Shown: positions 8,852 to 18,460, numbered from the stretch's first letter. The stretch is DNA of 64,000 nucleotides from Cellulophaga sp. HaHaR_3_176 (GCF_019021925.1 NZ_CP058990.1:1046001-1110000), one strand, 5' to 3'. A program made the numbers and translations. The notes: generated from the sequence alone by a model not told the origin.

Positions 8852-8953
8852 CTATCTGTTCTCTGTCATTATGAAATAAAAAATAATAACATAAATAATA
8901 TTTAATAATAAAACGATGGAGTATTCCTTCTTCCAAACAAATTTTTCGTTCAT
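8852..8953 (-). CDS. 33-residue single-pass membrane peptide (SSS-associated small protein)
   Basis: An ATG-TAG reading frame of 33 residues lies in the 107-bp space between the PIG-L and symporter genes, starting 4 bp after the PIG-L stop and ending 1 bp before the symporter ATG. The peptide has a charged, aromatic N-terminus (MNEKFVWKKEYS), one hydrophobic helix of about 17 residues (IVLLLNIIYVIIFYFIM) and a short polar tail (TENR). The packing into the operon, the positive-inside N-terminus and the clean helix argue for a real gene. By analogy with other small partners of transporters it could be a subunit or stabiliser of the SSS symporter. I cannot test its conservation here. Confidence 0.62.
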   Translation of the reverse strand: MNEKFVWKKEYSIVLLLNIIYVIIFYFIMTENR

Positions 8954-8957
8954 TTTA

Positions 8958-11489
8958 TTATTGTTTTAATTCTTTTTTGGTAACAACCGTTTCTTTTCCT
9001 AAAGATAACATATTAGCAAAAAGCTTGTATGCACCTGTTACACCAGCTGGTAATTCTCTAAAAAAGCTAAGACCTGTATATATATAGTTTCCTTTTCCAT
9101 ATTTAGCCACTAATAAACTTCCTTTTTTACCAGTTTCACCTTCATCATTCATTTCTAATATGGGAGTAAACTCATTCGACCATTCACTCGGAAAGTACAA
9201 GCCACGTTCTTGAACCCAACCTTCAAAATCTTTCGATGTAATTTTATTAGGAAAATTTAGAAGAGAATGGTTTTTATTTAAAATTTTCACTTCAGCATTT
9301 TCATCTGTTACTCGATCTTTTGAAAGTGTAAGGTCATAAGGAGCAATATTTTTAAATTGTTTATTCCATCTTCCTGAGGTATTATATTGCACAATTAACG
9401 TGCCACCATTTTCTACATATTCTAATATGTTTTTTTGCTTAAATTTTAGTTCAGACACAACATTATAAGCTCTAATGCCCATAACTATTGCATCATATTT
9501 TTTTAAGAGTGAGGTAGTAATTACACTAGGGTCTATTTGTTCAACATAATACCCCATTTGCTCTAAGCTTACAGGTACTTTATCTCCTGCACCAGCAATA
9601 TAACCAATGTTATTGCCCGCTTTTTCTATATTTAAGCGTACAACCTTAGTTTCTGAAGGCATTAAAACAGTTTGTTGCGGAATATGGTCGTAAGCAATTG
9701 TAATTAACTCTTTTGTAATTTCTTTACCATCTATTTTTACGATAGGAGTTATTAAACTTTCATTTTCAGAGGTAGGAGGGGTAAGAGTGAAATACAAGGT
9801 TTGTTCATCTCCTTTATTTATAATATTGAATGCTTTGGTATCACTATCTACAGACCAACCTGTCGTATGAGATAAAACAACTTCTCCTTTAGCATTATCT
9901 TTATGGGCTTTAACAACTATGGGTACTTGTTTAGACTTACCATCAGCAAAAATCAAAACTTTATCTTTTATTTGAGCTGTAGCTTCTGGAATAATTTCAA
10001 AAGGCTGATATAACTCACCTTTATCTGGTTTTGAAAATCTGTAAACTACAGGTTTTAGGATATGAATTTCTTTACCATTAAACTCTAATTTAAATAAAGC
10101 ATTTATAGCTCTTGGTGTTTCTGGATTTCCAATTAATTGTTGATCACTTACAACATATGTACCCAACGTACTTTTATCGTTAAGCCAGTAAGGATTCGTG
10201 TATTTGGTATTTTCGGCAACCTTATAATTAATTTTGAAATTAGATTTAATGTTATTTTTTAAATCGATAATAGAATCTTTACTAATAACATCAGTTAGAG
10301 TAATACTTTTTAAAACAATTTTGTTTTTACTTCTGTTGATAGCTTCAATTTCAACTTCTATTTCTCCTCCAGGGTTTGTAGAAGAAGTGTTAGCTGTAGC
10401 TTCTAAGTATAAACCAGAAATAGATTCTATAATAGCAACTAACTCTTTCGTTTTATCCGTTTTCCAATCTTTATCTGTGCTTTTTTGTAATAGCTCATAC
10501 GCTTTTAAAAGCTCAGGTAAGTGCTCAGATGGGTTTTTGAAATTATAGTTTTTTTCAACGGCATATAGTATATCTCCGATTGCTTTTCCTCCATTAATTC
10601 TGGTCCAAGTAGTATTTATTCCATCAAAAATATTATCCTTATTTTTAGGTAAATCTCCTTTTAAAAGTTCAATGTATTCTTTTTCAGAACCACGAGAAGT
10701 TAATCTTCCGAACCCTTGACATAAATGTTGACTTCTAGCTATATCAGCAATTTCATTATTAGAAAGACCTAAATTTGGATAAAAAACTCCTGTATCTACA
10801 CTTAATAGATTTGTTTTATCTGCTTTATCAAAATTTTCTTGATTACCATAAAACCACCAAGAAGTATTAAAGAAAAGTCGTTTCGGTTGCCATGTCGTTG
10901 TTTGTGTTAATTGATCAGAATATGCATTTGTGTTATTAGCTAAATCAAAAGCTTCAAAACTTAACATAGCAGAAGAGGTATGATGCCCGTGAGTAGTACC
11001 AGGAGATCGATGATCAAAGCGATTGATGATAACATCTGGTTTAAAGTTTCTAATAACCCAAACAACATCACTTAACACTAAATCTTTATCCCAAATTTTT
11101 AAAGTTTCGTTTGGGTGTTTAGAGAAACCAAAGTCTTTTGCTCTTGAAAAAAACTGTTGACCACCATCAACACGCCTAGCAGCAAGAAGTTCTTGTGTTC
11201 GTAAAACACCTAAAAGTTCTGATAACTCTGTGCCTATTAAATTTTGACCTCCATCACCACGTGTTAAAGATAGATAAGCTGTTTTGGCTTTCACATTATT
11301 AGATAAGTATGAAATTAGCCTTGTGTTTTCATCGTCGGGGTGAGCAGCTATATATAATGCTTTTCCTAAAAAATTTAATTTTTGAATTGATAAGTAAATA
11401 TCAGAAGAACTGTTTTTTTTGGGGGCTTGTGCAAAACAAAATACGTTTATAACTAAGGTGATAAATAATAACCTTATGTTTAGACTCAT
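8958..11489 (-). CDS. large exported PIG-L (LmbE-like) deacetylase with extra C-terminal domains
   Basis: An 843-residue protein with a signal peptide (about 1-21, ending NVFCFAQ). The N-terminal LmbE/PIG-L domain carries the zinc motif AHPDDE (residues 49-54) and further His ligands in GTTHGHHTSS. These enzymes are Zn-dependent de-N-acetylases of sugars or thiols. After the catalytic domain (to about residue 330) come two or three beta-sandwich-like regions and a C-terminal domain containing YDAIVMGIRAYN and ENGGTLIVQYNTSGRW, which resembles a glutamine-amidotransferase-like (ThuA-type) fold. It is far longer than the roughly 230-residue core family. It heads an operon with a tiny membrane peptide and a symporter, which suggests periplasmic deacetylation of an amino sugar followed by uptake; that is inference. 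Confidence 0.82.
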   Translation of the reverse strand: MSLNIRLLFITLVINVFCFAQAPKKNSSSDIYLSIQKLNFLGKALYIAAHPDDENTRLISYLSNNVKAKTAYLSLTRGDGGQNLIGTELSELLGVLRTQELLAARRVDGGQQFFSRAKDFGFSKHPNETLKIWDKDLVLSDVVWVIRNFKPDVIINRFDHRSPGTTHGHHTSSAMLSFEAFDLANNTNAYSDQLTQTTTWQPKRLFFNTSWWFYGNQENFDKADKTNLLSVDTGVFYPNLGLSNNEIADIARSQHLCQGFGRLTSRGSEKEYIELLKGDLPKNKDNIFDGINTTWTRINGGKAIGDILYAVEKNYNFKNPSEHLPELLKAYELLQKSTDKDWKTDKTKELVAIIESISGLYLEATANTSSTNPGGEIEVEIEAINRSKNKIVLKSITLTDVISKDSIIDLKNNIKSNFKINYKVAENTKYTNPYWLNDKSTLGTYVVSDQQLIGNPETPRAINALFKLEFNGKEIHILKPVVYRFSKPDKGELYQPFEIIPEATAQIKDKVLIFADGKSKQVPIVVKAHKDNAKGEVVLSHTTGWSVDSDTKAFNIINKGDEQTLYFTLTPPTSENESLITPIVKIDGKEITKELITIAYDHIPQQTVLMPSETKVVRLNIEKAGNNIGYIAGAGDKVPVSLEQMGYYVEQIDPSVITTSLLKKYDAIVMGIRAYNVVSELKFKQKNILEYVENGGTLIVQYNTSGRWNKQFKNIAPYDLTLSKDRVTDENAEVKILNKNHSLLNFPNKITSKDFEGWVQERGLYFPSEWSNEFTPILEMNDEGETGKKGSLLVAKYGKGNYIYTGLSFFRELPAGVTGAYKLFANMLSLGKETVVTKKELKQ

Positions 11490-11584
11490 AATTTTTATAA
11501 ATTAGTTGGTGATCAAAAATAGAAAGATATAAAAAGAAGCTCGTTAAAATTAGAACTTCTTTAACATTTTTTATTAATAGGAAC

Positions 11585-12154
11585 TTAATCTTCGTTTTCA
11601 GCAAAAACCTGTCCTAAATTCTCACTATAAGTGTTTACTAATGATACGCCTTTTTGTAAGATTAAGCTATTTGGGTAGGTTAAAATTTCTCCATTATTTC
11701 TTCTTAGATGTAGATGAAAAGCACGTATATCTTCAATTATAAAAACCTCTTCACCATTTTTATCAGTGCTTTGTATTTCTTTATCGTATACTCTAATAGT
11801 ATTACCAATTTTAAAAGGATATGAAAAGAAAATAATAACACCAGCGGTGATATTACTAAGTATAGACCACTGTGCAAATAACGCAACACCAATTACAGCA
11901 AATACAGAGGCTAAAAGAGCTCCTATTTCTTTAAAGTTAACACTCCAAATTAAAGTAAAAACACCAATACTTATTATAGTAAGAGCAATGGAAATATATT
12001 TAACAATTAAATTTGTTCTTACTTTATTGAAATCTCCAAGTTTACCTACTTTTCGAACTGCTTTAGTAAAAATAAATTTTAGTACTAAAACAACAAAAAT
12101 TGTAATTAACGAACTAAGTAATTCTTCTTTGTAGTGTAAAAAAAAAGCATCCAT
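11585..12154 (-). CDS. small MscS-type mechanosensitive channel
   Basis: A 189-residue protein with three hydrophobic helices and a short soluble beta domain. The third helix region (EIGALLASVFAVIGVALFAQWSILSNITAG) carries the alternating Gly/Ala pattern of the MscS pore helix, and the following FFSYPFKIGNTIRV is the conserved start of the beta domain. It lacks most of the large C-terminal vestibule of E. coli MscS (286 residues), which is common in short Bacteroidota homologues. Role: release of solutes on hypo-osmotic shock. It is 3 bp from the upstream lipoprotein gene and is the last gene of the DUF2520-KdsC-Maf-lipoprotein-MscS run. Confidence 0.85.
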   Translation of the reverse strand: MDAFFLHYKEELLSSLITIFVVLVLKFIFTKAVRKVGKLGDFNKVRTNLIVKYISIALTIISIGVFTLIWSVNFKEIGALLASVFAVIGVALFAQWSILSNITAGVIIFFSYPFKIGNTIRVYDKEIQSTDKNGEEVFIIEDIRAFHLHLRRNNGEILTYPNSLILQKGVSLVNTYSENLGQVFAENED

Positions 12155-12157
12155 AAA

Positions 12158-13108
12158 TTATAACCCTAAACTATCGCGCAAAAATAAGTCACTATTCTTA
12201 TTTTGTTGCCAATATGGTGTTAGAATTAACTTATTTTTAATAGCAGTTGTCGTCATAGATTTGGTGCTAGAACCATGACCACTAAGGTATGTTTCTCTCC
12301 AGCCTTCAATAATGTGTGGAAAAGCAGTAGAAAAATCAATTTCTAATGTTCTTTCTAACTCTGGATAATCTAAAATGTATGTTTGTATTAAGTCACTTTT
12401 AGCTTCTAATTTAGCAGTAGCAGTGTATTCTTTTAATTCTTTGTGAGTTTGTCTGAGAAACTCTAAAGAAGGAATAATTTCAATAGTACCTGAAGGTAAA
12501 TTATTAGGATTTATTCTAATTTTATTCCAAATTTCATTTTCTAAATATGTTTTATTTAATTCAAATTTTTGATCTGCTTCGCTTTCAAAATAGGAGTGTG
12601 ATTCTATCTCAAATTTTTCTCTATTATTTAATTGAGCATAAATATGCCCACACCATTCTTGAGCTGAAAAAGATAGCTTTGTTGCATGGCTATCATCATG
12701 TACGGGGTAAAAAGTACTCGTCATTATCGAATAGGGATAAATGCCTGTAATATAGTTTTTAACAGTATTTAGTTTAAGTACGGGAATATTATCTGCATTA
12801 TTACCATCTGCTTTTACTTGTTTATTTGCTAGAAAAGGCTCTGTTACATATATTAAAACAGAGCTTCCAGGTCTAATTTCACCATATCTCACTTGTTTTA
12901 ATGTATAAGATGTAATTTCGGCATTACCTGAATACCAATATTTTTTAAATTCTTTAGGTAGTTCTTTCTTTTCAACGTCAATTGGTAAAGTTGTGTTTTC
13001 TACAAGAATTTTTTCTTTTTGTTTTTCATTGTTTTTACATGACTGGGTAGTTATGATAAAACCAATAAAAAAAACAAGTACAAACTTAAATTTCAATCCC
13101 TTCTTCAT
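12158..13108 (-). CDS. lipoprotein of unknown function (downstream of Maf)
   Basis: A 316-residue lipoprotein: a hydrophobic signal ends in the lipobox TQSC (cysteine at about residue 24), then a Lys/Glu-rich linker and one globular domain. It contains segments such as YWYSGNAEITSY, RPGSSVLIYVTEPF and FSAQEWCGHIYAQ, which look conserved but do not match a family I can name with a known activity. Proteins in this position are sometimes labelled 'septum formation inhibitor Maf', evidently by transfer from the neighbouring gene; nothing in it resembles Maf. It lies between Maf (37 bp) and MscS (3 bp). Confidence 0.75.
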   Translation of the reverse strand: MKKGLKFKFVLVFFIGFIITTQSCKNNEKQKEKILVENTTLPIDVEKKELPKEFKKYWYSGNAEITSYTLKQVRYGEIRPGSSVLIYVTEPFLANKQVKADGNNADNIPVLKLNTVKNYITGIYPYSIMTSTFYPVHDDSHATKLSFSAQEWCGHIYAQLNNREKFEIESHSYFESEADQKFELNKTYLENEIWNKIRINPNNLPSGTIEIIPSLEFLRQTHKELKEYTATAKLEAKSDLIQTYILDYPELERTLEIDFSTAFPHIIEGWRETYLSGHGSSTKSMTTTAIKNKLILTPYWQQNKNSDLFLRDSLGL

Positions 13109-13145
13109 TTTTGTTTTTCTTTTTTCTAAAAATAAAGCAATAAAC

Positions 13146-13733
13146 TTAATTAACCATAGTCATTAACATTTTATGAACTAAATGGGTAGGTAAACCAACC
13201 ACATTAGCATGAGATCCTTTAATTTCTTCAATAGCAATTAATCCAATCCATTCTTGAATACCATAACCACCAGCTTTATCAAACGGTTTGTAGGTTTCGA
13301 TATAGTAATTGATTTCTGAATCAGTTAATTTTTTAAATTTAACATGAGTAGTGCTATTAAGCACTTTTTGAGAAGAAAAAGAGGTGAAACATACAGATGT
13401 AATAACCTCGTGCCAATCATCAGAAAGCGTTTTAAGCATTTTAAATGCTTCTGCGTTATCTGCGGGTTTGGCTAAAGAAGTTTCATTGTGCCAAACTACT
13501 GTATCAGATGTTATAACAACATCGTTTTTATCAATATTACCTTTGAAATTAGCAGCTTTTAAAATAGCTAAGTAGTCAGATATTTCACTAGCTTTTAAAT
13601 GTTCAGGATAAACTTCATCAACAGGTCTGACATCTATTTTAACATCAACATCTAGGTCTTCAAAAAATTGTTTTCTTCTAGGCGATCCTGAAGCTAAAAT
13701 AATATTGATTTTTTTTAATTTTTCTGTCCACAT
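13146..13733 (-). CDS. maf: Maf-family nucleoside triphosphate pyrophosphatase
   Basis: A 195-residue cytoplasmic enzyme that hydrolyses non-canonical or modified NTPs to the monophosphate and PPi (house-cleaning). The ILASGSPRRKQFFEDL motif (about residues 12-27) is the phosphate-binding signature, followed by the SDTVVW block containing the catalytic Asp and by AGGYGIQEW near residue 154. Length is normal for the family. It is 3 bp downstream of the KdsC-like gene. Substrate preference (dTTP/UTP or modified pyrimidines) cannot be told from the sequence. Confidence 0.93.
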   Translation of the reverse strand: MWTEKLKKINIILASGSPRRKQFFEDLDVDVKIDVRPVDEVYPEHLKASEISDYLAILKAANFKGNIDKNDVVITSDTVVWHNETSLAKPADNAEAFKMLKTLSDDWHEVITSVCFTSFSSQKVLNSTTHVKFKKLTDSEINYYIETYKPFDKAGGYGIQEWIGLIAIEEIKGSHANVVGLPTHLVHKMLMTMVN

Positions 13734-13736
13734 AAG

Positions 13737-14264
13737 TTATGCATTATCAGCCTCAAAATTTTTATACCAGTCACCGCGTACTTTTAGCACTTGTTCAATA
13801 ACATCCCTAACGCAACCTTTTCCTCCTTTTTTATGCGAAATATATTGACTAACAGCTTTAACCTCTGGTACGGCATCTTGCGGACATGTAGGTAAGCCTA
13901 TTAATTTCATTGGTGGAATATCAGGTAAATCATCACCCATATATAGTACATTCTCAGGTTTTAGATTGTACTTTTTCAAATATTCCTTTATAGGTTCAGT
14001 TTTGAGATGAGCACCCAAATAAATATCAGTAACACCAAGGTTTATCATACGTTCTCTAACACCTTCATTTGTTCCACCAGAAATAATACATACATTGTAA
14101 CCTTTATTTAAAGCTGTTTTAAGTGCAAAACCATCTTTAATATTCATTTTTCTTAACATTTCTCCAGTACTGGTAATCATAATACTACCATCTGTAAATA
14201 CTCCATCAACATCAAAAACAAATGTGGTAATATTACTTAAAAACTCTTTATAACTTTTTTCCAT
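13737..14264 (-). CDS. KdsC-like HAD phosphatase
   Basis: A 175-residue HAD-superfamily phosphatase without a cap domain, as in 3-deoxy-D-manno-octulosonate 8-phosphate phosphatase. The nucleophile motif FVFDVDGVFTDGS is at about residues 16-28, the second motif is IISGGTNEG, and the third MGDDLPDIPPM. KdsC feeds Kdo for lipopolysaccharide; related enzymes act on nonulosonate phosphates, so the exact substrate is open. Its start overlaps the end of the DUF2520 gene by 17 bp and Maf follows 3 bp downstream. Confidence 0.87.
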   Translation of the reverse strand: MEKSYKEFLSNITTFVFDVDGVFTDGSIMITSTGEMLRKMNIKDGFALKTALNKGYNVCIISGGTNEGVRERMINLGVTDIYLGAHLKTEPIKEYLKKYNLKPENVLYMGDDLPDIPPMKLIGLPTCPQDAVPEVKAVSQYISHKKGGKGCVRDVIEQVLKVRGDWYKNFEADNA

Positions 14265-15009
14265 ACTTTTTTTGAATTGATTCGCTTAGTAGTTTGTATA
14301 TTTTTTGTTGATTTCTAGATTTTAATTGTCCTAAATGTCTTTGCATAGTTTCAATATCGTCTCGTTTTGCGGGTCCCGTTTGTGCATCAAGAGGGGAGAG
14401 CCCTTCAATTTTTAAAGCTGTTTCTTTAATTAATGGTTTTAAAATATCAAAAGGAACGTTATTAATATCACAAATATCGTTACCAATTGCGTACATGTAA
14501 TTTGTAAAGTTATTTACAAAAACAGCTGCTAAATGCAAGTGTTTACGTTGTTCAGATGTTATATTATAAACAGTGTCTGAAATAACTTCAGCAATGCTTG
14601 ATAAGGTTTTTAAATTCGCACTTTTTTCTGCTTCTATACAAATAGGGATGTTTTTAAAATTTACTTTTTTCCCTTTTGTAAAAGTTTGCAGTGGGTAAAA
14701 TACTCCAATGTTATTACTTAATAAAGCAGTCATAGCTACACTGCCAGAAGTGTGAACGACTAAACCTTTTAGAGGCTTTAGTTTTTTAGATACTTCAGGT
14801 ATCGCATCATCACTAACAGCAACAATATAAATATCAGCTTCTTTTATTTGGTTAGTTAGTAAACGAGTATCAACTTTATCAGAAAAATAAGAAAGTGATT
14901 CTTGACTTCTTCCAACTACTTGTATAACATGTGTAGCATCATATAAAGAAAAAGTATCGAATAAATGTGTTGCGATATTCCCCGTGCCGATAAGTACAAT
15001 TGAAACCAT
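14248..15009 (-). CDS. DUF2520 Rossmann-fold protein
   Basis: A 253-residue protein with an N-terminal NAD(P)-binding domain starting IVLIGTGNIATHLF (GxGNxA loop) and a C-terminal all-helical DUF2520 domain (from about residue 120: AVFVNNFTNYMYAIG, GPAKRDDIETM). The architecture matches ketopantoate reductase/pyrroline-5-carboxylate reductase relatives; the substrate is unknown. The reading frame extends upstream to 15084, but I place the start at 15009, where the Rossmann strand begins right after the Met. It is the first gene of the five-gene maintenance operon. Confidence 0.82.
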   Translation of the reverse strand: MVSIVLIGTGNIATHLFDTFSLYDATHVIQVVGRSQESLSYFSDKVDTRLLTNQIKEADIYIVAVSDDAIPEVSKKLKPLKGLVVHTSGSVAMTALLSNNIGVFYPLQTFTKGKKVNFKNIPICIEAEKSANLKTLSSIAEVISDTVYNITSEQRKHLHLAAVFVNNFTNYMYAIGNDICDINNVPFDILKPLIKETALKIEGLSPLDAQTGPAKRDDIETMQRHLGQLKSRNQQKIYKLLSESIQKKYGKKL

Positions 15010-15174
15010 ACTCAAAAGTACAAATTTTAAAAAACAGGATTCATTTATTTCTAAATAATCTAGTGATAAATTAATAGATTTCAAAGTAACAGAGATTTGA
15101 AAATATAAGAAATAATTAACATTCTTAAAATTCCTTTTTACTGTTAATGGTTTCGTAATAGCAACAAAAGGGCT

Positions 15175-15182
15175 TATTTTTG
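15175..15182 (+). promoter_or_regulatory. candidate -7 promoter box for ccsBA
   Basis: TATTTTTG fits TAnnTTTG exactly and ends 29 bp before the ccsBA ATG at 15212, in the divergent intergenic region. A matching TTG at -33 is not obvious. Confidence 0.35.
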
Positions 15183-15211
15183 CGTACCGAAATTCAAATG
15201 GTTAATTATCC

Positions 15212-18200
15212 ATGATAGCACTTCTTAAAAAGTTTTTCTTTTCTACACGATTAATGTCTGTTTTGTTTATTGTTTTTGCAGTTTCTATGGGAATAGGAAC
15301 TTTTATAGAAAGCTTATACAGTACCGATACAGCTCGAATTTATATTTATAATACTACATGGTTCGAAGCAATAATGGTATTTTTTGTTATCAATTTTATT
15401 GGTAATATGTTTAGGTACAAATTGTTAAGACTAGAGAAGTGGGCAGTTCTGTTTTTACACCTTTCATGGATTTTAATAATCATAGGAGCTTTTGTTACTC
15501 GATATATAAGTTTTGAGGGTATGATGCCTATTAGAGAAGGAGCTACTGAAAATGTTTTTTATTCAGATATAACATATTTAAACGTAAATGTAGACGGAGA
15601 TAGAGGAGGAGAACGAGCAAGAAAACCCCTAGAAGAAGCTATTATTGTTACTTCAGAAGGGATGAAATCTAGCTTACCTTGGAAAATGGATTTTAACGGT
15701 CAGCCTTTTAAAATATCATTTGTTGAATTTATTGAAGGAGCCGAAAAAGGGTTGATACCTGATGAAAATGGAAACGAATATCTGAAAATAGTAGAAGCAG
15801 GTGATGGTGAACGACATGATCATTATATAGAAAAAGGCAAAGTTTCTAGCATACATAATGTATTATTTGCATTAAATAAACCTACGGAAGGGGCTATAAA
15901 TATTATAGTAACGGATAGTACGTATCAAATAAAATCACCATTTGAAGGTGATTTTATGAGAATGGCAGATCAATTTAAAGGAGTAGTAATTAAAGATAGT
16001 TTGCAGACTTTATTACTACGTTCGCTATATAATACAGCAGGTATGCAATTTGTTATTCCTGATCCTATCATAAAAGGGTCTTATGGTGTTGTTAAAGTTG
16101 ATGAAGATAAGGTTGATGAAAAAACTAGAGACGCTTTAGTTTTAGAAATAGAATCAAACGGAGAAAAAGTACAGCAAAAAATATTGGGTGGTAAAGGATC
16201 TGCGGAGTATACTGATAAAATTACGTTGGCAGGTTTAGACTTTACTTTACGTTATGGCTCTAAAGTACATGAGTTACCATTCGGAATAAAATTAAACGAT
16301 TTTGTTGCTGAAAAATATCCTGGAACAGAGCGTGGCTTTTCTTCATTTATGAGTAAAGTGACTATCGAAGATGAAAGGCCATTTGATTATGATATTTATA
16401 TGAATCATGTGTTAGATCATAAAGGGTATCGATTTTTTCAAGCCAATTTCGATCCAGATGAAAAAGGTACGGGCCTATCTGTAAATCATGATTTTTATGG
16501 TACTTGGATAACCTATATCGGTTACTTTTTATTATACATTGGCTTAATGGGAATTATGTTTTTCGGTAAAACAAGATTTAAAGATTTAACGGCTTCTTTG
16601 GATAAATTGAATGAAAAGAAAAAGAAAATGATAACTTCTTTAGCTTTAATAATTAGTTTAAGTTTTGGTTTAAATGCACAAGACGGTCATAGTAATAATG
16701 ATAGTCACGAACATAATGCTGGTCCAACTACGAGTCAAGTAGATTCTATTTTAGCATCTACAGTAGTAATAAAAGAACATGCTGTAAACTTCGGAAAACT
16801 TATTATACAAGATGAAGGTGGGCGAATGAAGCCAATTAACACTTATTCGTCAGAATTATTAAGAAAGCTAAGTTTTAAATCAAAATACGAAGATTTAAAT
16901 TCAGATCAGGTATTGTTGTCAATGATGCTAAACCCTGCTGTATGGTATAATACTGAGTTTATAGCGTTAGATAAAAAAGGTCAGAATGATAGTATTCGAA
17001 AAATAATAGGTGTTGAGAGTGGTCAGAAATATGTAAAAGCTACTGACTTTTTTAATGAAAAAGGGGTGTCAAAATTTGATCCATTTTTGCAAGATGCATT
17101 TTCTACAACAAACCCAAATAAATTTCAGAAAGATATAAAAGATACTTATTTAAGATTGGGTCTTTTAAATAGAGCATTAGGTGGTGAAATAATCAAGATT
17201 TTCCCATTATTAGATGATGAAAATAATAAATGGATTTCAGCTGTAGAGTATCGCTCAGAAAAATATCAAGTGAATGATTCTTTGTATTCCAACTTTATAA
17301 CAAACGCAGTTCCTTTTTATTTAATGACTTTAAGAAAGGCTGTTAAAACAGGAGATTATACACAAGCAGATAAATTATTAGATGCTTTTAAGCAAAATCA
17401 GAAAAACCACGGATCAGAAGTTTTACCATCTGACAATAAAATTGATGCTGAAGTATTTTATAATAAAATAGATATTTTTAATAGACTTTATAAAATGTAT
17501 GCTTTAGTAGGTTTACTAATGTTTTTTCTACTGATTTTTCAAATATTTAAAGATAGAAAAGGACTTCGCATAAGCGTAAAAACATTTAAAGTTCTAGTTT
17601 GGGTGTTATTTGTACTGCACACTTTAGGCTTAATTTTACGATGGTATATATCAGGCCATGCACCTTGGAGTGATGCTTATGAGAGTATATTGTATGTTGC
17701 TTGGGCAACAATGGGTATAGGTTTAGCATTTAGTAGTCGAAGTAATTTAACTATTGCAGCAACTGCTTTTGTAACCTCTATGCTTTTATGGATAGCTCAT
17801 GGTAACTGGGTAGATCCGGCAGTAGCAAATTTGCAACCAGTATTAGATAGCTATTGGTTAATGATACACGTATCTGTAATTGTAGGTAGTTACGGGCCAT
17901 TAACTGTGGGAATGATTTTGGGTCTTGTTTCATTAATTTTAATGTTACTAACCAACGAAAAAAATAAAGAGAAAATGGAGCTTAATATAAAAGAGCTTAC
18001 CATTGTTAATGAACTAGCACTAACAGCAGGTTTAGTAATGTTAACCATCGGAAACTTTTTAGGAGGCCAATGGGCAAACGAAAGTTGGGGCCGTTATTGG
18101 GGATGGGATCCAAAAGAAACTTGGGCTTTAATTTCTATTATGGTGTATGCATTTGTTATTCACATGCGTTTGGTACCAGGCTTACGAGGTAAATGGATAT

Positions 18201-18400
18201 TTAACTTTTTAAGTGTAGCGGCATTTGCAAGTATTATGATGACTTATTTTGGAGTTAACTTTTACCTTGCTGGGTTACATAGTTATGCAAGCGGAGCTCA
18301 AGTAATTACACCTTCATTTGTGTATTATTCAGTTTTTGGAGTTATTGTTTTAGGAGCTTTAAGCTTTTGGAAATATAAAGTGTACTATTCAAAAAAGTAG
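15212..18400 (+). CDS. ccsBA: fused CcsBA cytochrome c synthase (System II)
   Basis: A 1062-residue membrane protein that exports haem and attaches it to CXXCH motifs of c-type cytochromes. The N-terminal half is ResB/CcsB-like, with helices near residues 15-30, 45-65, 75-95 and 435-455 around a large periplasmic domain. A hydrophobic helix near 472-490 and a His-rich linker (DGHSNNDSHEHN) follow. The C-terminal third is CcsA with the haem-handling motif WGWDPKETW near residues 962-970 and flanking helices. Fused CcsBA is usual in Bacteroidota. It serves the cytochrome c encoded near 29.5 kb among others. Monocistronic; the PLP enzyme follows 60 bp on. Confidence 0.93.
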   Translation: MIALLKKFFFSTRLMSVLFIVFAVSMGIGTFIESLYSTDTARIYIYNTTWFEAIMVFFVINFIGNMFRYKLLRLEKWAVLFLHLSWILIIIGAFVTRYISFEGMMPIREGATENVFYSDITYLNVNVDGDRGGERARKPLEEAIIVTSEGMKSSLPWKMDFNGQPFKISFVEFIEGAEKGLIPDENGNEYLKIVEAGDGERHDHYIEKGKVSSIHNVLFALNKPTEGAINIIVTDSTYQIKSPFEGDFMRMADQFKGVVIKDSLQTLLLRSLYNTAGMQFVIPDPIIKGSYGVVKVDEDKVDEKTRDALVLEIESNGEKVQQKILGGKGSAEYTDKITLAGLDFTLRYGSKVHELPFGIKLNDFVAEKYPGTERGFSSFMSKVTIEDERPFDYDIYMNHVLDHKGYRFFQANFDPDEKGTGLSVNHDFYGTWITYIGYFLLYIGLMGIMFFGKTRFKDLTASLDKLNEKKKKMITSLALIISLSFGLNAQDGHSNNDSHEHNAGPTTSQVDSILASTVVIKEHAVNFGKLIIQDEGGRMKPINTYSSELLRKLSFKSKYEDLNSDQVLLSMMLNPAVWYNTEFIALDKKGQNDSIRKIIGVESGQKYVKATDFFNEKGVSKFDPFLQDAFSTTNPNKFQKDIKDTYLRLGLLNRALGGEIIKIFPLLDDENNKWISAVEYRSEKYQVNDSLYSNFITNAVPFYLMTLRKAVKTGDYTQADKLLDAFKQNQKNHGSEVLPSDNKIDAEVFYNKIDIFNRLYKMYALVGLLMFFLLIFQIFKDRKGLRISVKTFKVLVWVLFVLHTLGLILRWYISGHAPWSDAYESILYVAWATMGIGLAFSSRSNLTIAATAFVTSMLLWIAHGNWVDPAVANLQPVLDSYWLMIHVSVIVGSYGPLTVGMILGLVSLILMLLTNEKNKEKMELNIKELTIVNELALTAGLVMLTIGNFLGGQWANESWGRYWGWDPKETWALISIMVYAFVIHMRLVPGLRGKWIFNFLSVAAFASIMMTYFGVNFYLAGLHSYASGAQVITPSFVYYSVFGVIVLGALSFWKYKVYYSKK

Positions 18401-18460
18401 CTTGTTATACGTTTCATTTTTCTTATTTTTAGTTTATAAGAGAAATTAAATTTGATTTAG

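Noticed and set aside
10234..10548. 104-codon plus-strand frame
   Set aside because: Lies wholly inside the PIG-L gene on the opposite strand and has no protein-like features; a shadow frame.
12158..13108. Label 'septum formation inhibitor Maf' for the lipoprotein
   Set aside because: The true Maf is the neighbouring gene at 13146-13733; this protein has a lipobox and none of the Maf motifs.
18447..18454. TAAATTTG before the PLP enzyme gene
   Set aside because: Exact -7 match but only 6 bp from the ATG and without a TTG at proper distance; a leaderless start cannot be claimed on this.
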